From Streptomyces adelaidensis (lineage in GTDB: Bacteria; Actinomycetota; Actinomycetes; Streptomycetales; Streptomycetaceae): a DNA stretch of 64,000 nucleotides. The notes beneath the pieces were generated by a model. That model was not told the DNA's origin. It made no database searches and worked only from the letters and a program-made list of their open reading frames with translations. Position 1 is the first letter of the stretch, and every line of letters begins with the position of its first letter. This document shows positions 18,325 to 27,335 of the stretch, piece by piece. The stretch is taken from contig NZ_JAEMUX010000035.1 in NCBI RefSeq assembly GCF_016598475.1, positions 1-64,000 on the forward strand, in the 5' to 3' direction. Position numbers and translations under genes: made by a program.

Positions 18325-18427
18325 GAACACCGCCTTTGACCAGCCTGCTCATCGCAGCACGCGCGGCGCGTCCGGCTCCGGCGGGGACTTCGTCGTTTCG
18401 GTTGAGGCAACCGAGAACCTGAGTTGT

Positions 18428-18826
18428 TCAGCGAGGGCGGCGCTTGGCGAGGCGGCGAACGAGCAGGGGGACGACGGTTCCTGTCAGGAGGGCGGCGAGC
18501 GGTAAGGCGACGTTCACCCAGGGGGCTCGGAGGGGTTTGTAGGTGGCGGTGCCGTCTTTGATCTCGATGTAGCCGCGGGGGCGGGCGCCGGCTCCGCCCC
18601 CTCCTTCGCCGGTGTTGGCGGCTCCGGCTTCGGGGCCCGTGCCCCCGGCGAATCCGAAGGCGACTTCGGCGACCGGAATGACGGTGATTCCGCCGCTGGT
18701 GACGGGTTCGCCGAAGACGGCTGTCACCGAGGCCCGGCTACCGAGCTGTTCGGCCAGGCGTTCCATCAGGGCTGCGGCCGTGCCGGCCTGCGGGACGGGC
18801 TGGGCCGGTGCTTCTGAGCTGGTCAT
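18428..18826 (-). CDS. GerW/YtfJ-family sporulation protein
   Basis: 132 residues. The family core is LMERLAEQLGSRASVTAVFG, GEPVTSGGITVIPVAEVAFGF, a Gly-rich loop (GEGGGGAGAR) and YIEIKDGTATYKPL. It ends with one membrane segment (VNVALPLAALLTGTVVPLLV) and a basic tail. YtfJ/GerW proteins accumulate in developing spores, and in Bacillus GerW is needed for normal germination. Its presence supports a sporulating actinomycete. No partner gene is next to it; the neighbours are remnants. Confidence 0.8.
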   Translation of the reverse strand: MTSSEAPAQPVPQAGTAAALMERLAEQLGSRASVTAVFGEPVTSGGITVIPVAEVAFGFAGGTGPEAGAANTGEGGGGAGARPRGYIEIKDGTATYKPLRAPWVNVALPLAALLTGTVVPLLVRRLAKRRPR

Positions 18827-19102
18827 CGGATACCTCCGGGGTGGCGGTTGCGGCGGTACCGAGGATATGGGGGGTGCCTAGCATGGGCCGCGTGCGGATC
18901 GGTTGCGTGGCGGGGAGCCGGGCACACCACGGCCGCCTCGAACCAGCCGTCGGGGAAGGGCAGTTGCAGGGCTCCTACGCGGCGGAAGCCGTGGTGATGC
19001 CGATGCACTTCAGGTTCGCCGGGCGGCGCAGCCAGAGGGCGGGTGTCTGGTTCGTCGTCGCGGTTGGGGCAAGCGGACTGATCGGGGGACTGCGTCGAGG
19101 GG

Positions 19103-19319
19103 TCACGGTCGTGGTCGGGCGAACAGTCCCCGCTCGGTCTCGATCAGGACGCCGCGGCGGGCCAGGCGCTTGAGCTTGGTGCGGACGTTGTTGACGTTGT
19201 TGACGTTGTTCGGCACGATCTTCAGGTCCATCGCTTCTTCGCAGACGTGCCATGCCCACAGCGGACCGTCGGCCTCGGCGAACACCGCCAGAATCGGCGA
19301 GCAGTGCGTCGGCGGTCAC
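19103..19319 (-). pseudogene. C-terminal fragment of a small winged-helix protein
   Basis: VFAEADGPLWAWHVCEEAMD, then RTKLKRLARRGVLIETERGLFARP, fits the recognition helix and wing of a small DNA-binding domain. I have a sense of similar short proteins near actinobacterial IS elements but cannot name the family. Upstream codons (VTADALLA) are in a different frame. The stretch PNNVNNVNNV comes from a tandem AACAACGTC-type expansion at about 19179-19212. It is likely non-functional. Confidence 0.4.
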
Positions 19320-19812
19320 GTCGGAGAACGCCGGGGCCTCTCACTCCTGGAAGAACACGGCGCGGCGATCACGGCGATCGGAGCGGATGAGCCACTTGCC
19401 CTTGTGCCGGCCACCCCGCCTGGAGGGAGTGGAGCCCATCTTGCGATCACACCTGTCGTCGTTTGAGCCACGCCATGAGACATGTGGCGGTGAGGCCGGG
19501 ACGCCTTCACCGGCTTGCGGGCGTGTGATTCGTGTGGTGAGGGCGGCAGAGGAGTTCTCGTACTGTGACCATGGGTTACTGGAGTCGGAAGGTTCAGTGG
19601 CCGTCATCTGGCCGCGCCAGTTCGGTGCGCGGCTCGACGGTGCCCGGGCGGGAGCCGTTTGTGCCGCCGTCCCAGGCGGGGCGCAGTGCGACGGCGGCAT
19701 GCGGCGCCTCGGCAGACGCTCCTCACCGAGATCCTCGTGTCGCTGACAATCGAGGCGTCGAGGGGAGCAGATCCGGCAACCCGGCCGGGAACGCGAGAAG
19801 GAGGCGCTGAGC
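19320..19812. other. Intergenic stretch without a recognisable gene
   Basis: Frames are open on both strands, but none shows a known motif, convincing start or ribosome site until the AAGGAGG before GTG 19813. On the minus strand a short piece (RHKGKWLIRSDRRDRRAVFF) may belong to the same broken gene as the winged-helix fragment at 19103-19319. It presumably holds the promoter of the PucR-type regulator. Confidence 0.4.
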
Positions 19813-21123
19813 GTGATCGGTACATGGCTCCGTGAGCTCGGCCCACGTGACGAAGACGCGGTGGCGCACTCGGTGCTGCCGCCGCCCAGGCTGGCGGAGT
19901 TCGTGACCCGCGTCGGAGCGGGCCCCTCTGGCTGGGCGGTGGAGCTCGGCCGGGCCATGACCGTACACATCACCGAGGAGATCCCGGAACTGGCCCTCGA
20001 CGGGATCGCGCAGGAGCTTCGCAGGGGCTGCGAGGCGGTCGCCCTGGGCCTGGTGGCCGCCCTGTCCGAGCAGCGGGACTTCGCTGTCGCCGACGTGCCC
20101 GAGGTCTTCCTGGGCACGGCCGAGGTGGTGAGCCGGGGCGTAGGGATGGAGCACATGCTGCGCGCGATCCACGTGGGCCACGCCTTCGCCGTCCACGAGG
20201 TGCTGGACGCCTGTGAACGGCTGCTGCCGGTCGACGAGCGGTTCACGGCGATGCGGCGCGTCTGCGAGCTGATGCTCGCGGTCGTCGACGAGCTGACGGC
20301 CGACATGGCCCGCGAGTTCGGTCAGGTGCAGCAGGCATGGCTGGCCAGTGCCGCCGCCGCCCGGATGGAGGTCGTACAGAGCGTCCTGCACGGCGACCCG
20401 GTGCCGCTGGATCGTGCCGCGCGTGTTCTCGGGTACGACCTGACCAGGCAGCATCTCGCTGTCGTCGCCTGGGCCGACGATCCGACCCCCGTGTGGTCGG
20501 GCCGGCTGGAGGAGGCCGCGGTCGACCTGCTGCGTGCGGCCGGCTGCACGTCGACCCTGGTGGTGCCGGTCGGCGACCGGAGAGTGTGGGCCTGGGGCTC
20601 CGGTGTCCGTCGGCCACCGGTCCTCCCCGCGAACGGCACACCCCGGCCCGGCCCTGGAGTGCGGATCGCCGCGGGGCTGGCGGCCCCGTCGCTCGACGGT
20701 TTCCGGGACAGCCACCACCAGGCGCTGGAAGCCGCCCGGGTCGGCATGATGTCCCACGGGCAGCCGTCCGGCGCTCGCCGGCTTTTCGACTACGGCGAAC
20801 TCGACCTGGTGGCCATGCTCAGCTACCGCATCGGCCCGGCCCGCGAATTCGTCCGGCGCGAGCTCGGCGGGCTGGCGGGTCCCGGTGAGTCCACCGCCAC
20901 GGTCCGGACCACGCTCAAGTGCTACCTGGACGAGGAGCGCAGCCTCAACGGCGCGGCCGAGCGCCTGCACGTCGCACGCAACACGGTCGCCTACCGGGTG
21001 CAGCGGGCGGAGCAGCTGCGCGGGAGAGAGATCGGCGTACGGCGTATGCAGCTCCAGGCGGCCTTGACGCTCGTCGAGGAGCTCGGCGAGGCGGTCCTCT
21101 CCCCGGACCCGACGCCGTCCTGA
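19813..21123 (+). CDS. PucR/CdaR-family transcriptional regulator
   Basis: 436 residues. The N-terminal half is helical and of the RsbRD/PucR sensor type (MTVHITEEIPELALDGIAQE, VVSRGVGMEHMLRAIHVGHA). A GGDEF-like central domain follows, ending near LFDYGELDLVAML. The C-terminal PucR helix-turn-helix is TLKCYLDEERSLNGAAERLH then VARNTVAYRVQRAEQLRGRE. GTG 19813 has an AAGGAGG site. Such proteins usually activate neighbouring catabolic genes when substrate is present. The nine-gene cluster begins 171 bases downstream on the same strand and is its obvious target. Confidence 0.9.
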   Translation: MIGTWLRELGPRDEDAVAHSVLPPPRLAEFVTRVGAGPSGWAVELGRAMTVHITEEIPELALDGIAQELRRGCEAVALGLVAALSEQRDFAVADVPEVFLGTAEVVSRGVGMEHMLRAIHVGHAFAVHEVLDACERLLPVDERFTAMRRVCELMLAVVDELTADMAREFGQVQQAWLASAAAARMEVVQSVLHGDPVPLDRAARVLGYDLTRQHLAVVAWADDPTPVWSGRLEEAAVDLLRAAGCTSTLVVPVGDRRVWAWGSGVRRPPVLPANGTPRPGPGVRIAAGLAAPSLDGFRDSHHQALEAARVGMMSHGQPSGARRLFDYGELDLVAMLSYRIGPAREFVRRELGGLAGPGESTATVRTTLKCYLDEERSLNGAAERLHVARNTVAYRVQRAEQLRGREIGVRRMQLQAALTLVEELGEAVLSPDPTPS

Positions 21124-21294
21124 GGCAGTCGGGACAGGCTTCCCGGCCCGCAAGGTGACTGGAGTACAAGCGGAGCGCGTGCGTTTGCACCGCAGTCCAA
21201 GCGACACCACGGGGACGTGGGGCTTCATGGTGGGGTCCGTACCGCCCCCCCGACACCGCTGACGCGGGACGTCGGCCCTTGCCAGGAGCCCTTG

Positions 21295-23631
21295 ATGCCG
21301 GCTGTCACGAACAACCCGACCCGCCTTCCGGCCGAGGTGCTCGAATCCGTCGAGCGGCGTGTCCTGTGGCTCTCGGCGGCGATGGTCGACCACGCCAACA
21401 ACGTCCGCGAGGACCCCTCGGGCCTGAAGGTCGCAGGCCACCAGGCGTCGAGCGCGTCGATGGTCTCGGTCATGACCGCGTTGTGGTTCCAGCACCTCCG
21501 GCCCCAGGACCGCGTCTCGGTCAAGCCGCACGCGTCACCGGTGCTGCACGCGATCAATCACCTTCTCGGCGACCTCGACGCCAGGTACCTCACGACGCTG
21601 CGTGAGTCCGGCGGCCTGCAGAGCTACCCCAGCCGTACCAAGGACCCCGATCCGGCCGACTACTCGACCGGCTCGGTCGGCATCGGGGCGACGGCACCGG
21701 TCTGGGGCGCGCTGGCACGGCGTTATGTCCACGCCCGCTTCGGGGGAGCCGGCACAGGTCGCCAGTACTCCCTCATGGGCGACGCCGAACTGGACGAAGG
21801 CGCCTGCTGGGAGGCCGTCCTGGACCCGATGGTCGCGGACCTGGGCGAGGTCGTCTGGATCGTGGACATGAACCGCCAGTCACTGGACCGTGTGGTGCCC
21901 GACATCGCCGCCCACCGTCTGGGGGGAATGTTCGCCGCCGCCGGATGGCAGGTCGTCACCGTCAAGTACGGCAGCCTCCTGGAGGGCCTGTTCACCCGCC
22001 CCGGTGGCCACGCCCTGCGCGAGCGACTCGACGCGATGACCAACCCCGAGTACCAGCGGCTGCTCCGGCTGCCGGCCCGCGACGTGCGCGAGCGCCTTCC
22101 CGGCACCGACGCCGACGCCGGCACCGACGCGGACACGCACCGGATCCGCTCCCTCCTCGCCGAAGTACCCGACGAGGATCTGCTGCGGGCTCTGCGCAAC
22201 CTGGGCGGCCACGACCACAAGGCCCTCGCGGACGCGTTCGACACCATCGACGACAGCCGCCCCACGGTGATCTTCGCCTACACCGTCAAGGGGTACGGCC
22301 TGCCCACCGAAGGCCACCCCCAGAACCACTCCTCGCTGCTGACCGCGTCCCAGGTCGCCGATCTCGCCGCCCGGCTCGGCGTGGACCTCGCGGACAAGTG
22401 GGCCCGGTTTCCCGCCGGCAGTCCCGAGGCGGTCGCCTGCGCCGAGGCGTCGGCACGCCTTGCCCGCGCCCCGGTCCCCGAGGCCGACCCGCCGCCCGTG
22501 CCGACCGACTTCGGCCGGACCGTCTCCGGAACCCAGTCGAGCCAGGCGGCCCTCGGCCGGACTCTGCTCGACCTCCTCAGGTCGGCCCCCGAGACCGGAG
22601 CGCGCGTGGTCACGCTGAGCCCCGACGTCAGCTCCACCACGAACCTCGGCGGCTGGGTCAACAAGGTCGGCGCCTGGTCCGCCGCCGAACGCCACAACTG
22701 GTTCGCCGACGACCCCGACACCTTCCTGCACTGGCGCGAAAGCCCCCACGGCCAGCACATCGAGCTCGGCATCGCCGAGACCAACCTCGTGTGCGCCCTG
22801 GGCGAGCTCGGCTCCACGTGGAGCCGCTGGGGCCGGCCACTGCTGCCGATCGGCGTCCTGTACGACCCGTTCGTGGAACGGGCCCTGGAGCCCTGGTCCT
22901 TCGGTATCTACTCCGGCGGACAGTCGATCCTCGTCGGAACCCCCTCCGGTGTGACCCTCGCCGCCGAGGGCGGCGCACACCAGTCGGTCAAAACGCCCTC
23001 GATCGGTCTGGAGCAGCCCGGCTGCACCACCTACGAACCGGCCTTCGCCCAGGACACCGAGTGGGTCCTGCTCGCCTCCCTGGCCCGCCTGGGCAGGAAG
23101 AACGGCCGCTCGGCCTACCTGCGCCTGTCGACCAGGCCGGTCGACCAGACGCTCGCCGACGTGCCGGCCGACCCCGTGGCACGCGAACGGCGCCGCAGGC
23201 ACACCGTCGCCGGCGGGTACGTGCTGCGCCGGACCAGCGGCGCCGTCGTGACCATCGCCGCCATGGGTGCGCTCCTGCCGGAGGCCGTCGCGGCCGCGGA
23301 CCGTCTCACCGCCCTGGGGCAGCCGGCGGACGTGCTGTGCGTCACCAGCCCCGGTCTCCTCTTCGAGGCCGTACAGGCACGCCGCGGCCTGAGCGACACA
23401 CCGGACCGGATCCTCGACACCCTGCTGCCCGCCTCGACGGCCAGGCCCCTGGTCACGGTGCTCGACGGACATCCGCACACCCTGGCCTTCCTCGCCACCG
23501 TGCACGGCGTTCCCGCCACCCACCTCGGTGTCAGCCGGTTCGGACAGTCGGGCGACCTGGCGAGCGTGTACCGCCACCACGGCATCGACGAGCCGGCGAT
23601 CGTGTGCGCCGCCCTGGACCTCGTCGACTGA
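21295..23631 (+). CDS. Thiamine-diphosphate enzyme, AceE/transketolase-like E1
   Basis: 778 residues. Transketolase-fold motifs are VSVKPHASPVLHAINHLLGD, YSTGSVGIGATAPVWGALA, the ThDP/metal motif GDAELDEG (162-169) leading to VDMNRQSLD, VIFAYTVKGYGLPTEGHPQN, and the pyrimidine-binding part QHIELGIAETNLVCALGELG. A C-terminal transketolase domain follows. It most resembles homodimeric pyruvate dehydrogenase E1 but is about 100 residues shorter, as in the poorly studied E1-like group that includes 2-oxobutyrate dehydrogenase candidates. No E2 or E3 gene is nearby, so it may use the housekeeping ones or act as a decarboxylase/ligase. It likely handles the 2-oxo acid formed by the cluster. ATG 21295 has AGGAG 8 bases upstream. 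Confidence 0.8.
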   Translation: MPAVTNNPTRLPAEVLESVERRVLWLSAAMVDHANNVREDPSGLKVAGHQASSASMVSVMTALWFQHLRPQDRVSVKPHASPVLHAINHLLGDLDARYLTTLRESGGLQSYPSRTKDPDPADYSTGSVGIGATAPVWGALARRYVHARFGGAGTGRQYSLMGDAELDEGACWEAVLDPMVADLGEVVWIVDMNRQSLDRVVPDIAAHRLGGMFAAAGWQVVTVKYGSLLEGLFTRPGGHALRERLDAMTNPEYQRLLRLPARDVRERLPGTDADAGTDADTHRIRSLLAEVPDEDLLRALRNLGGHDHKALADAFDTIDDSRPTVIFAYTVKGYGLPTEGHPQNHSSLLTASQVADLAARLGVDLADKWARFPAGSPEAVACAEASARLARAPVPEADPPPVPTDFGRTVSGTQSSQAALGRTLLDLLRSAPETGARVVTLSPDVSSTTNLGGWVNKVGAWSAAERHNWFADDPDTFLHWRESPHGQHIELGIAETNLVCALGELGSTWSRWGRPLLPIGVLYDPFVERALEPWSFGIYSGGQSILVGTPSGVTLAAEGGAHQSVKTPSIGLEQPGCTTYEPAFAQDTEWVLLASLARLGRKNGRSAYLRLSTRPVDQTLADVPADPVARERRRRHTVAGGYVLRRTSGAVVTIAAMGALLPEAVAAADRLTALGQPADVLCVTSPGLLFEAVQARRGLSDTPDRILDTLLPASTARPLVTVLDGHPHTLAFLATVHGVPATHLGVSRFGQSGDLASVYRHHGIDEPAIVCAALDLVD

Positions 23632-23633
23632 AG

Positions 23634-23759
23634 CCGACCGAACCGACCGAACCGACCGAACGGGCCGAACGGGCCGAACCGGCCGAACCGGCTGAACCGG
23701 CTGAACCGGCTGAACCGGCCGAACCGGCTGAACCGGCCGAACCGGCCGAACCGGCCGCC
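23634..23759. repeat. 9-bp tandem repeat, about 14 copies, between two cluster genes
   Basis: The unit CCGGCCGAA varies as CCGACCGAA, CGGGCCGAA and CCGGCTGAA. Thirteen full copies run from 23634, then CCGGCCGCC. It begins 3 bases after the E1-like stop and ends 65 bases before the FAH start. The unit length is a multiple of three, so the E1 frame, if its stop were read through, would extend as a Pro-Ala-Glu repeat. The start of the flavin monooxygenase at 25459 encodes the same kind of repeat (QPAEPAEP). Confidence 0.9.
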
Positions 23760-23824
23760 GACATGCCAACGCGCCCGGCCCGCGTTCCCCACACCAGTCC
23801 CACCAGCGCCCCGGAGGCTCGTCC

Positions 23825-24778
23825 ATGGTCACCCATCTGGCCCACTACCGCTCCTTCAGCGAAAACAGGTGGGGTGTCGTCATCGACGGTGGGCTCTCGC
23901 CCCTGAGCGACACCTACCGCACCACCGCGGACCTCATCCGGCACGGCAGCGACGACTGGCGTGCCGCGAGCCGCCAACCCGTGGCCCTCCACCTGGACGA
24001 CGTGGAACTGCTGTCCCCGGTGACGCGGCCCTGCCGGGTGATCTGCCAGGGAGCCAACTACCGTCAGCACGCGATCGAGTCCGGGATGGACCCCGACGCC
24101 CGCGCGTTCAACCTCTTCTTCGACAAGACCGACGCCTCGCTCACCGGCCCGCACGCGTCTGTCGCCCGGCCGAGCCATGTGCGCCTCCTCGACTACGAGA
24201 TCGAACTCGCCCTGGTGCTGCGCAAGGAGGTCACTGAGCCGGAGGAGGTCACGGACAAGAACCTCCACGAGTACGTCTTCGGGGTCACGATCGCCAACGA
24301 TCTCTCCGCCCGCGATGTTCAGTTGCCCCAGGGCCAGTTCCTCAAGGGCAAGAGCTACCGCGGTTTCTGTCCCGTCGGCCCTTTCCTCGCCGTACCGGAA
24401 CCCGACGAGTTCCCCCTCCTGGACGAACTCGGCCTGCGCCTCGAAGTCAACGGAGGACTCCGCCAGCAGGACAGCACCACCAACCTGCTGTACCGCCCCG
24501 CCGAGACCCTCAAGGAGCTGACCACCTTCTGCAACCTCAGCCCCGGTGACCTCCTCCTCACCGGCACCCCCCACGGGTGCGTGGCGACGTCACCTCCCGC
24601 CCTGGTGCGCCGGCTCGCCACCGCCCTGCTGCCCGAGGACAAGCTGTGGGCCCTGTTCATCCGCCAGAACCTGAAAAAGCCCTATCTCGCGCCGGGTGAC
24701 GTCATCACCGCCGCCATCCACAACGCCGACCGGTCCATCGACCTGGGCGTCCAGCACACCACCATCACCGCGCCCTGA
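23825..24778 (+). CDS. Fumarylacetoacetate hydrolase (FAH)-family protein
   Basis: 317 residues with the FAH-type C-terminal fold. Motifs are ICQGANYRQHAIESG, LLDYEIELALVLRKE with the metal-binding Glu pair, VTIANDLSARDVQ with the metal Asp, GKSYRGFCPVGPFLAVP, and LSPGDLLLTGTPHGC. FAH enzymes hydrolyse or hydrate C-C or C=C bonds in oxo-acids from aromatic breakdown (fumarylpyruvate, 2-oxohepta- or pentadienoates). It should act after ring opening. GGAGG precedes ATG 23825. Confidence 0.88.
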   Translation: MVTHLAHYRSFSENRWGVVIDGGLSPLSDTYRTTADLIRHGSDDWRAASRQPVALHLDDVELLSPVTRPCRVICQGANYRQHAIESGMDPDARAFNLFFDKTDASLTGPHASVARPSHVRLLDYEIELALVLRKEVTEPEEVTDKNLHEYVFGVTIANDLSARDVQLPQGQFLKGKSYRGFCPVGPFLAVPEPDEFPLLDELGLRLEVNGGLRQQDSTTNLLYRPAETLKELTTFCNLSPGDLLLTGTPHGCVATSPPALVRRLATALLPEDKLWALFIRQNLKKPYLAPGDVITAAIHNADRSIDLGVQHTTITAP

Positions 24779-24801
24779 ACGGACCCGAGGAAGGACAGCA
24801 C

Positions 24802-25455
24802 ATGCGGCACACGAGCCCCGACACCGCGGCTGGCCAGGAATCATCTCCTTCGGGCGCCCTCGCTCCCGACTTCCTGGCCCACTGGGTCGTCAAGACCGCG
24901 CGCGGCAAGGAGATGATCGCCTGGTACGGCACCGTCTTCGGCGCGCGCGTCGTTCACGAGGACAAGCAGATCGCCTTCCTCACCTGGGACGAGGAGAGCC
25001 ACCGCCTCGCCCTCGTCAAGGTCCCCGGCCTCCTTCGCCACGTCTTCCCCCTGGCCCGGTTCCGCCGGAAGATCTACGGAATCGACCACCTCGCCTTCAC
25101 CTTCCGGTCGCTGGAGCGGCTGTTGTCGACCTACGACCGCCTCAGGAAGGCCGGAGTCCTGCCGGTGTGGGCGATCAACCACGGCCCCACGACCTCCCTC
25201 TACTACGAGGACCCCGACGGCATCCGCCTGGAATTCCAGACCGAGAACTTCCCCACGTCCCAAGCGACCGCGGACCACTTCGGCAGCCCCGCCTTCGCGG
25301 CCAATTCCATCGGAACCGACATCGACCCCGACTACCTGCTCGAACGGCTCAGGAGCGGTGCGTCCCCGGCGGACCTGCTCAAGCCCGGCGCCGGCACCCG
25401 CCCGGGCACCACTCCGCGGGCCAACAAGCGGGCGATCACATGGAAGACGCTCTGA
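24802..25455 (+). CDS. VOC-superfamily protein, extradiol-dioxygenase-like
   Basis: 217 residues with one paired beta-alpha-beta-beta-beta VOC module. The likely metal ligands are His27 (LAHWVVKT), His96 (GIDHLAFTF) and Glu144 (DPDGIRLEFQTENF), the 2-His-1-carboxylate set of catechol-type extradiol dioxygenases. A C-terminal tail of about 60 residues (ERLRSGASPADLLKPG) is usual in biphenyl-diol-dioxygenase-like actinobacterial members. It probably opens a hydroxylated ring made by the flavin monooxygenase gene that starts 3 bases after its stop. Confidence 0.82.
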   Translation: MRHTSPDTAAGQESSPSGALAPDFLAHWVVKTARGKEMIAWYGTVFGARVVHEDKQIAFLTWDEESHRLALVKVPGLLRHVFPLARFRRKIYGIDHLAFTFRSLERLLSTYDRLRKAGVLPVWAINHGPTTSLYYEDPDGIRLEFQTENFPTSQATADHFGSPAFAANSIGTDIDPDYLLERLRSGASPADLLKPGAGTRPGTTPRANKRAITWKTL

Positions 25456-25458
25456 GCC

Positions 25459-27237
25459 ATGTCCATCGAACCGACTCAACCAGCCGAACCGGCCGAGCCG
25501 ATCGTCATCGTCGGTGGGGGAGCGACAGGATGCACCCTCGCCCTCCTCCTCGCCCGCCACGGCATCCCCAGCACCGTCCTCGAACGGCGAACGGACCCCC
25601 TGCTGCACCCCGCCGCACACGTCGTCAACGCGCGCTCATTCGAGATCTGGCACCACGCGTCACCGAAGCTGGCACAGGAGATCGCGGCGCTGGCCCCACC
25701 GATCGAGACCGTCAACATCATCCGCTGGAACTGCCGGCTCGCCGACGAACCGCTGGGCGAGATCGACCTCCTCGAAGACTCCGAACAGCTCGCGCTCGTA
25801 CGCACCCACAGCCCGTTCCTGATCTCCCACATCGGACAGCACCTTCTGATGCCCGTGCTCTGGAAGGCCCTGGAACGCGAACCCCTCGTGGACTTCCGGC
25901 GCGGCACCACGGTCCGTCACATCAAGGACGTGACCGCGAGATTCGTCATCGCCGCTGACGGCGCGAACAGTGCCATCCGCGAAAGCGCCGGGATCCGTAT
26001 GCGGGGCCGGGCGCTGGCGAACATGGGCAGCGTCTTCTTCAACGCCCCCGACCTCCACCCGGAGGGCACGGCCACACCCCTGCTCACCTGGATCTACGAA
26101 CCGAACCTCTGCGGCGTCCTGATCTCCCACGCGGGCGGCGACTACGTGCTCATGACCGCCTACCTCCATCCGGAACAACAGATCGCGCGCGACAGCCGCA
26201 CCTACTGGGAGCGCACCCTCCCCAAGGTGCTGGGACCGGACGTCCCCGTCGAGGTCCGTTCGACCGGTACCTGGACCATGACCTCCCACACGGCCGACAC
26301 CTTCCGCCAAGGCCGGCTGCTCCTCGCCGGCGACGCCGCACACCGCTTCCCGCACACCGGCGGATTCGGCCTCAACAGCGGTGTCCAGGACGCCCACAAC
26401 CTCGCCTGGAAGATCGCCGCGGTGCTCGACGGCTCCGCGAACGACACTCTCCTCGACACCTACGAGACAGAGCGCCGGCCCGTCGTCGAACGCTTCGCCG
26501 AGCAGAGCGTGGCCAACCACTTCCGCCTCGACGAGGTGACCAAGCCGCTCGGCATCACCAACCGGTCTCTTCGCGCGGCCACCGAAGCCGTCAGCCACCC
26601 CCTGCTCTCCCGGGTACCCGGACGGCTGATGGCCAGGGCCGCGGACCTCGTGACACGCCTGCAGCTGCGCCGTACCCGAGCCCTGCGGGGCGACAGTTCC
26701 CGGGCGCGCCGGCTCCGTACGGACATCGCCTCCAGCATCCCTGCGCAACTGGAGCACTTCGCCTCCACCGGACTTGAGTTCGGCTACGCCTACGACGGTC
26801 CTCTCATCTGCCGCGAGCCGGGACCGCAGCCGCTCGACGGCGAGGGCGTCGTCAGCTACCGTCCCACGACCTGGCCCGGCGCCCGCCTCCCGCACGCCAT
26901 GGTCCTGCACGAGGGAAGCCCTCACCCGGTACACGACCTCCTCGCGCACAACGGACTCACCCTCGTCACCCCGGACCCCCGGGCATGGACACACGCGCTA
27001 CGGGGACGCCGGTTCGCGACCATTCTTCCCCTCCAGGTACTCGGCCTGGTCGCCACGCCCCCCGGCGATCAGCGAAACCTCCTGGACCTCTACGAGGTGG
27101 GTGAGCGAGGAGCCGTTCTGGTGAGACCGGACGGCCACGTCGCCTGGCGCACCACGGAGGCATGCCGTGATGCCGCCGACGAGCTCATCTCCCTGCTCGA
27201 GAACAAGTGGGGACCCTTCGGCGCGGCTCAGCGCTGA
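25459..27237 (+). CDS. FAD-dependent aromatic monooxygenase (group A hydroxylase)
   Basis: 592 residues. The FAD motif is IVIVGGGATGCTLALLLA near residue 15, the DG motif is IAADGANSAIRESAG, and the GD motif is LLLAGDAAHRFPHTGGFGLN with SGVQDAHNLAWKIA. The C-terminal thioredoxin-like domain (LVTPDPRAWTHALRGRRF) is typical of phenol/resorcinol-type hydroxylases. It should hydroxylate an aromatic ring with NAD(P)H and oxygen. The N-terminus begins with a Pro-Glu-Ala repeat (PTQPAEPAEP) encoded by the same 9-bp unit as the array at 23634, which is unusual for the family. Confidence 0.88.
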   Translation: MSIEPTQPAEPAEPIVIVGGGATGCTLALLLARHGIPSTVLERRTDPLLHPAAHVVNARSFEIWHHASPKLAQEIAALAPPIETVNIIRWNCRLADEPLGEIDLLEDSEQLALVRTHSPFLISHIGQHLLMPVLWKALEREPLVDFRRGTTVRHIKDVTARFVIAADGANSAIRESAGIRMRGRALANMGSVFFNAPDLHPEGTATPLLTWIYEPNLCGVLISHAGGDYVLMTAYLHPEQQIARDSRTYWERTLPKVLGPDVPVEVRSTGTWTMTSHTADTFRQGRLLLAGDAAHRFPHTGGFGLNSGVQDAHNLAWKIAAVLDGSANDTLLDTYETERRPVVERFAEQSVANHFRLDEVTKPLGITNRSLRAATEAVSHPLLSRVPGRLMARAADLVTRLQLRRTRALRGDSSRARRLRTDIASSIPAQLEHFASTGLEFGYAYDGPLICREPGPQPLDGEGVVSYRPTTWPGARLPHAMVLHEGSPHPVHDLLAHNGLTLVTPDPRAWTHALRGRRFATILPLQVLGLVATPPGDQRNLLDLYEVGERGAVLVRPDGHVAWRTTEACRDAADELISLLENKWGPFGAAQR

Positions 27238-27242
27238 GCGTT

Positions 27243-27260
27243 CCGCCGTAAGTCCGGCGG
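27243..27260. terminator. Perfect hairpin after the flavin monooxygenase
   Basis: CCGCCG-TAAGTC-CGGCGG begins 5 bases after the monooxygenase stop. There is no T-run, so it may only slow transcription or protect the 3' end. A TTGACA follows at 27299-27304 before the next gene, consistent with a break between two transcription units. Confidence 0.4.
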
Positions 27261-27298
27261 ACAACCCCGTGATCCCGACTGCGGAAAGGCCCGCCCGC

Positions 27299-27331
27299 TT
27301 GACAGGAGGCAAATATCGGCAACACTGTAAC
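27299..27331 (+). promoter_or_regulatory. Possible internal promoter of the second half of the catabolic cluster
   Basis: TTGACA at 27299-27304 matches a -35 box. A weak -10 candidate (TGTAAC or CACTGT) lies 18-21 bases later, just before ATG 27336. The only AGGAGG is too far from the ATG to serve it, so a leaderless transcript is possible. The -10 match is poor. Confidence 0.3.
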
Positions 27332-27335
27332 CATT

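Noticed and set aside
18827..19102. Small open frames between GerW and the winged-helix fragment
   Set aside because: No start with ribosome site and no recognisable domain on either strand.
23634..23759. CRISPR-like array
   Set aside because: Units of 9 bp without spacers; a simple tandem repeat.
21880..23906. Long open frames on both strands across the E1-like gene
   Set aside because: No family motif; composition typical of shadow frames. The E1-like frame has cofactor motifs and a proper ribosome site.
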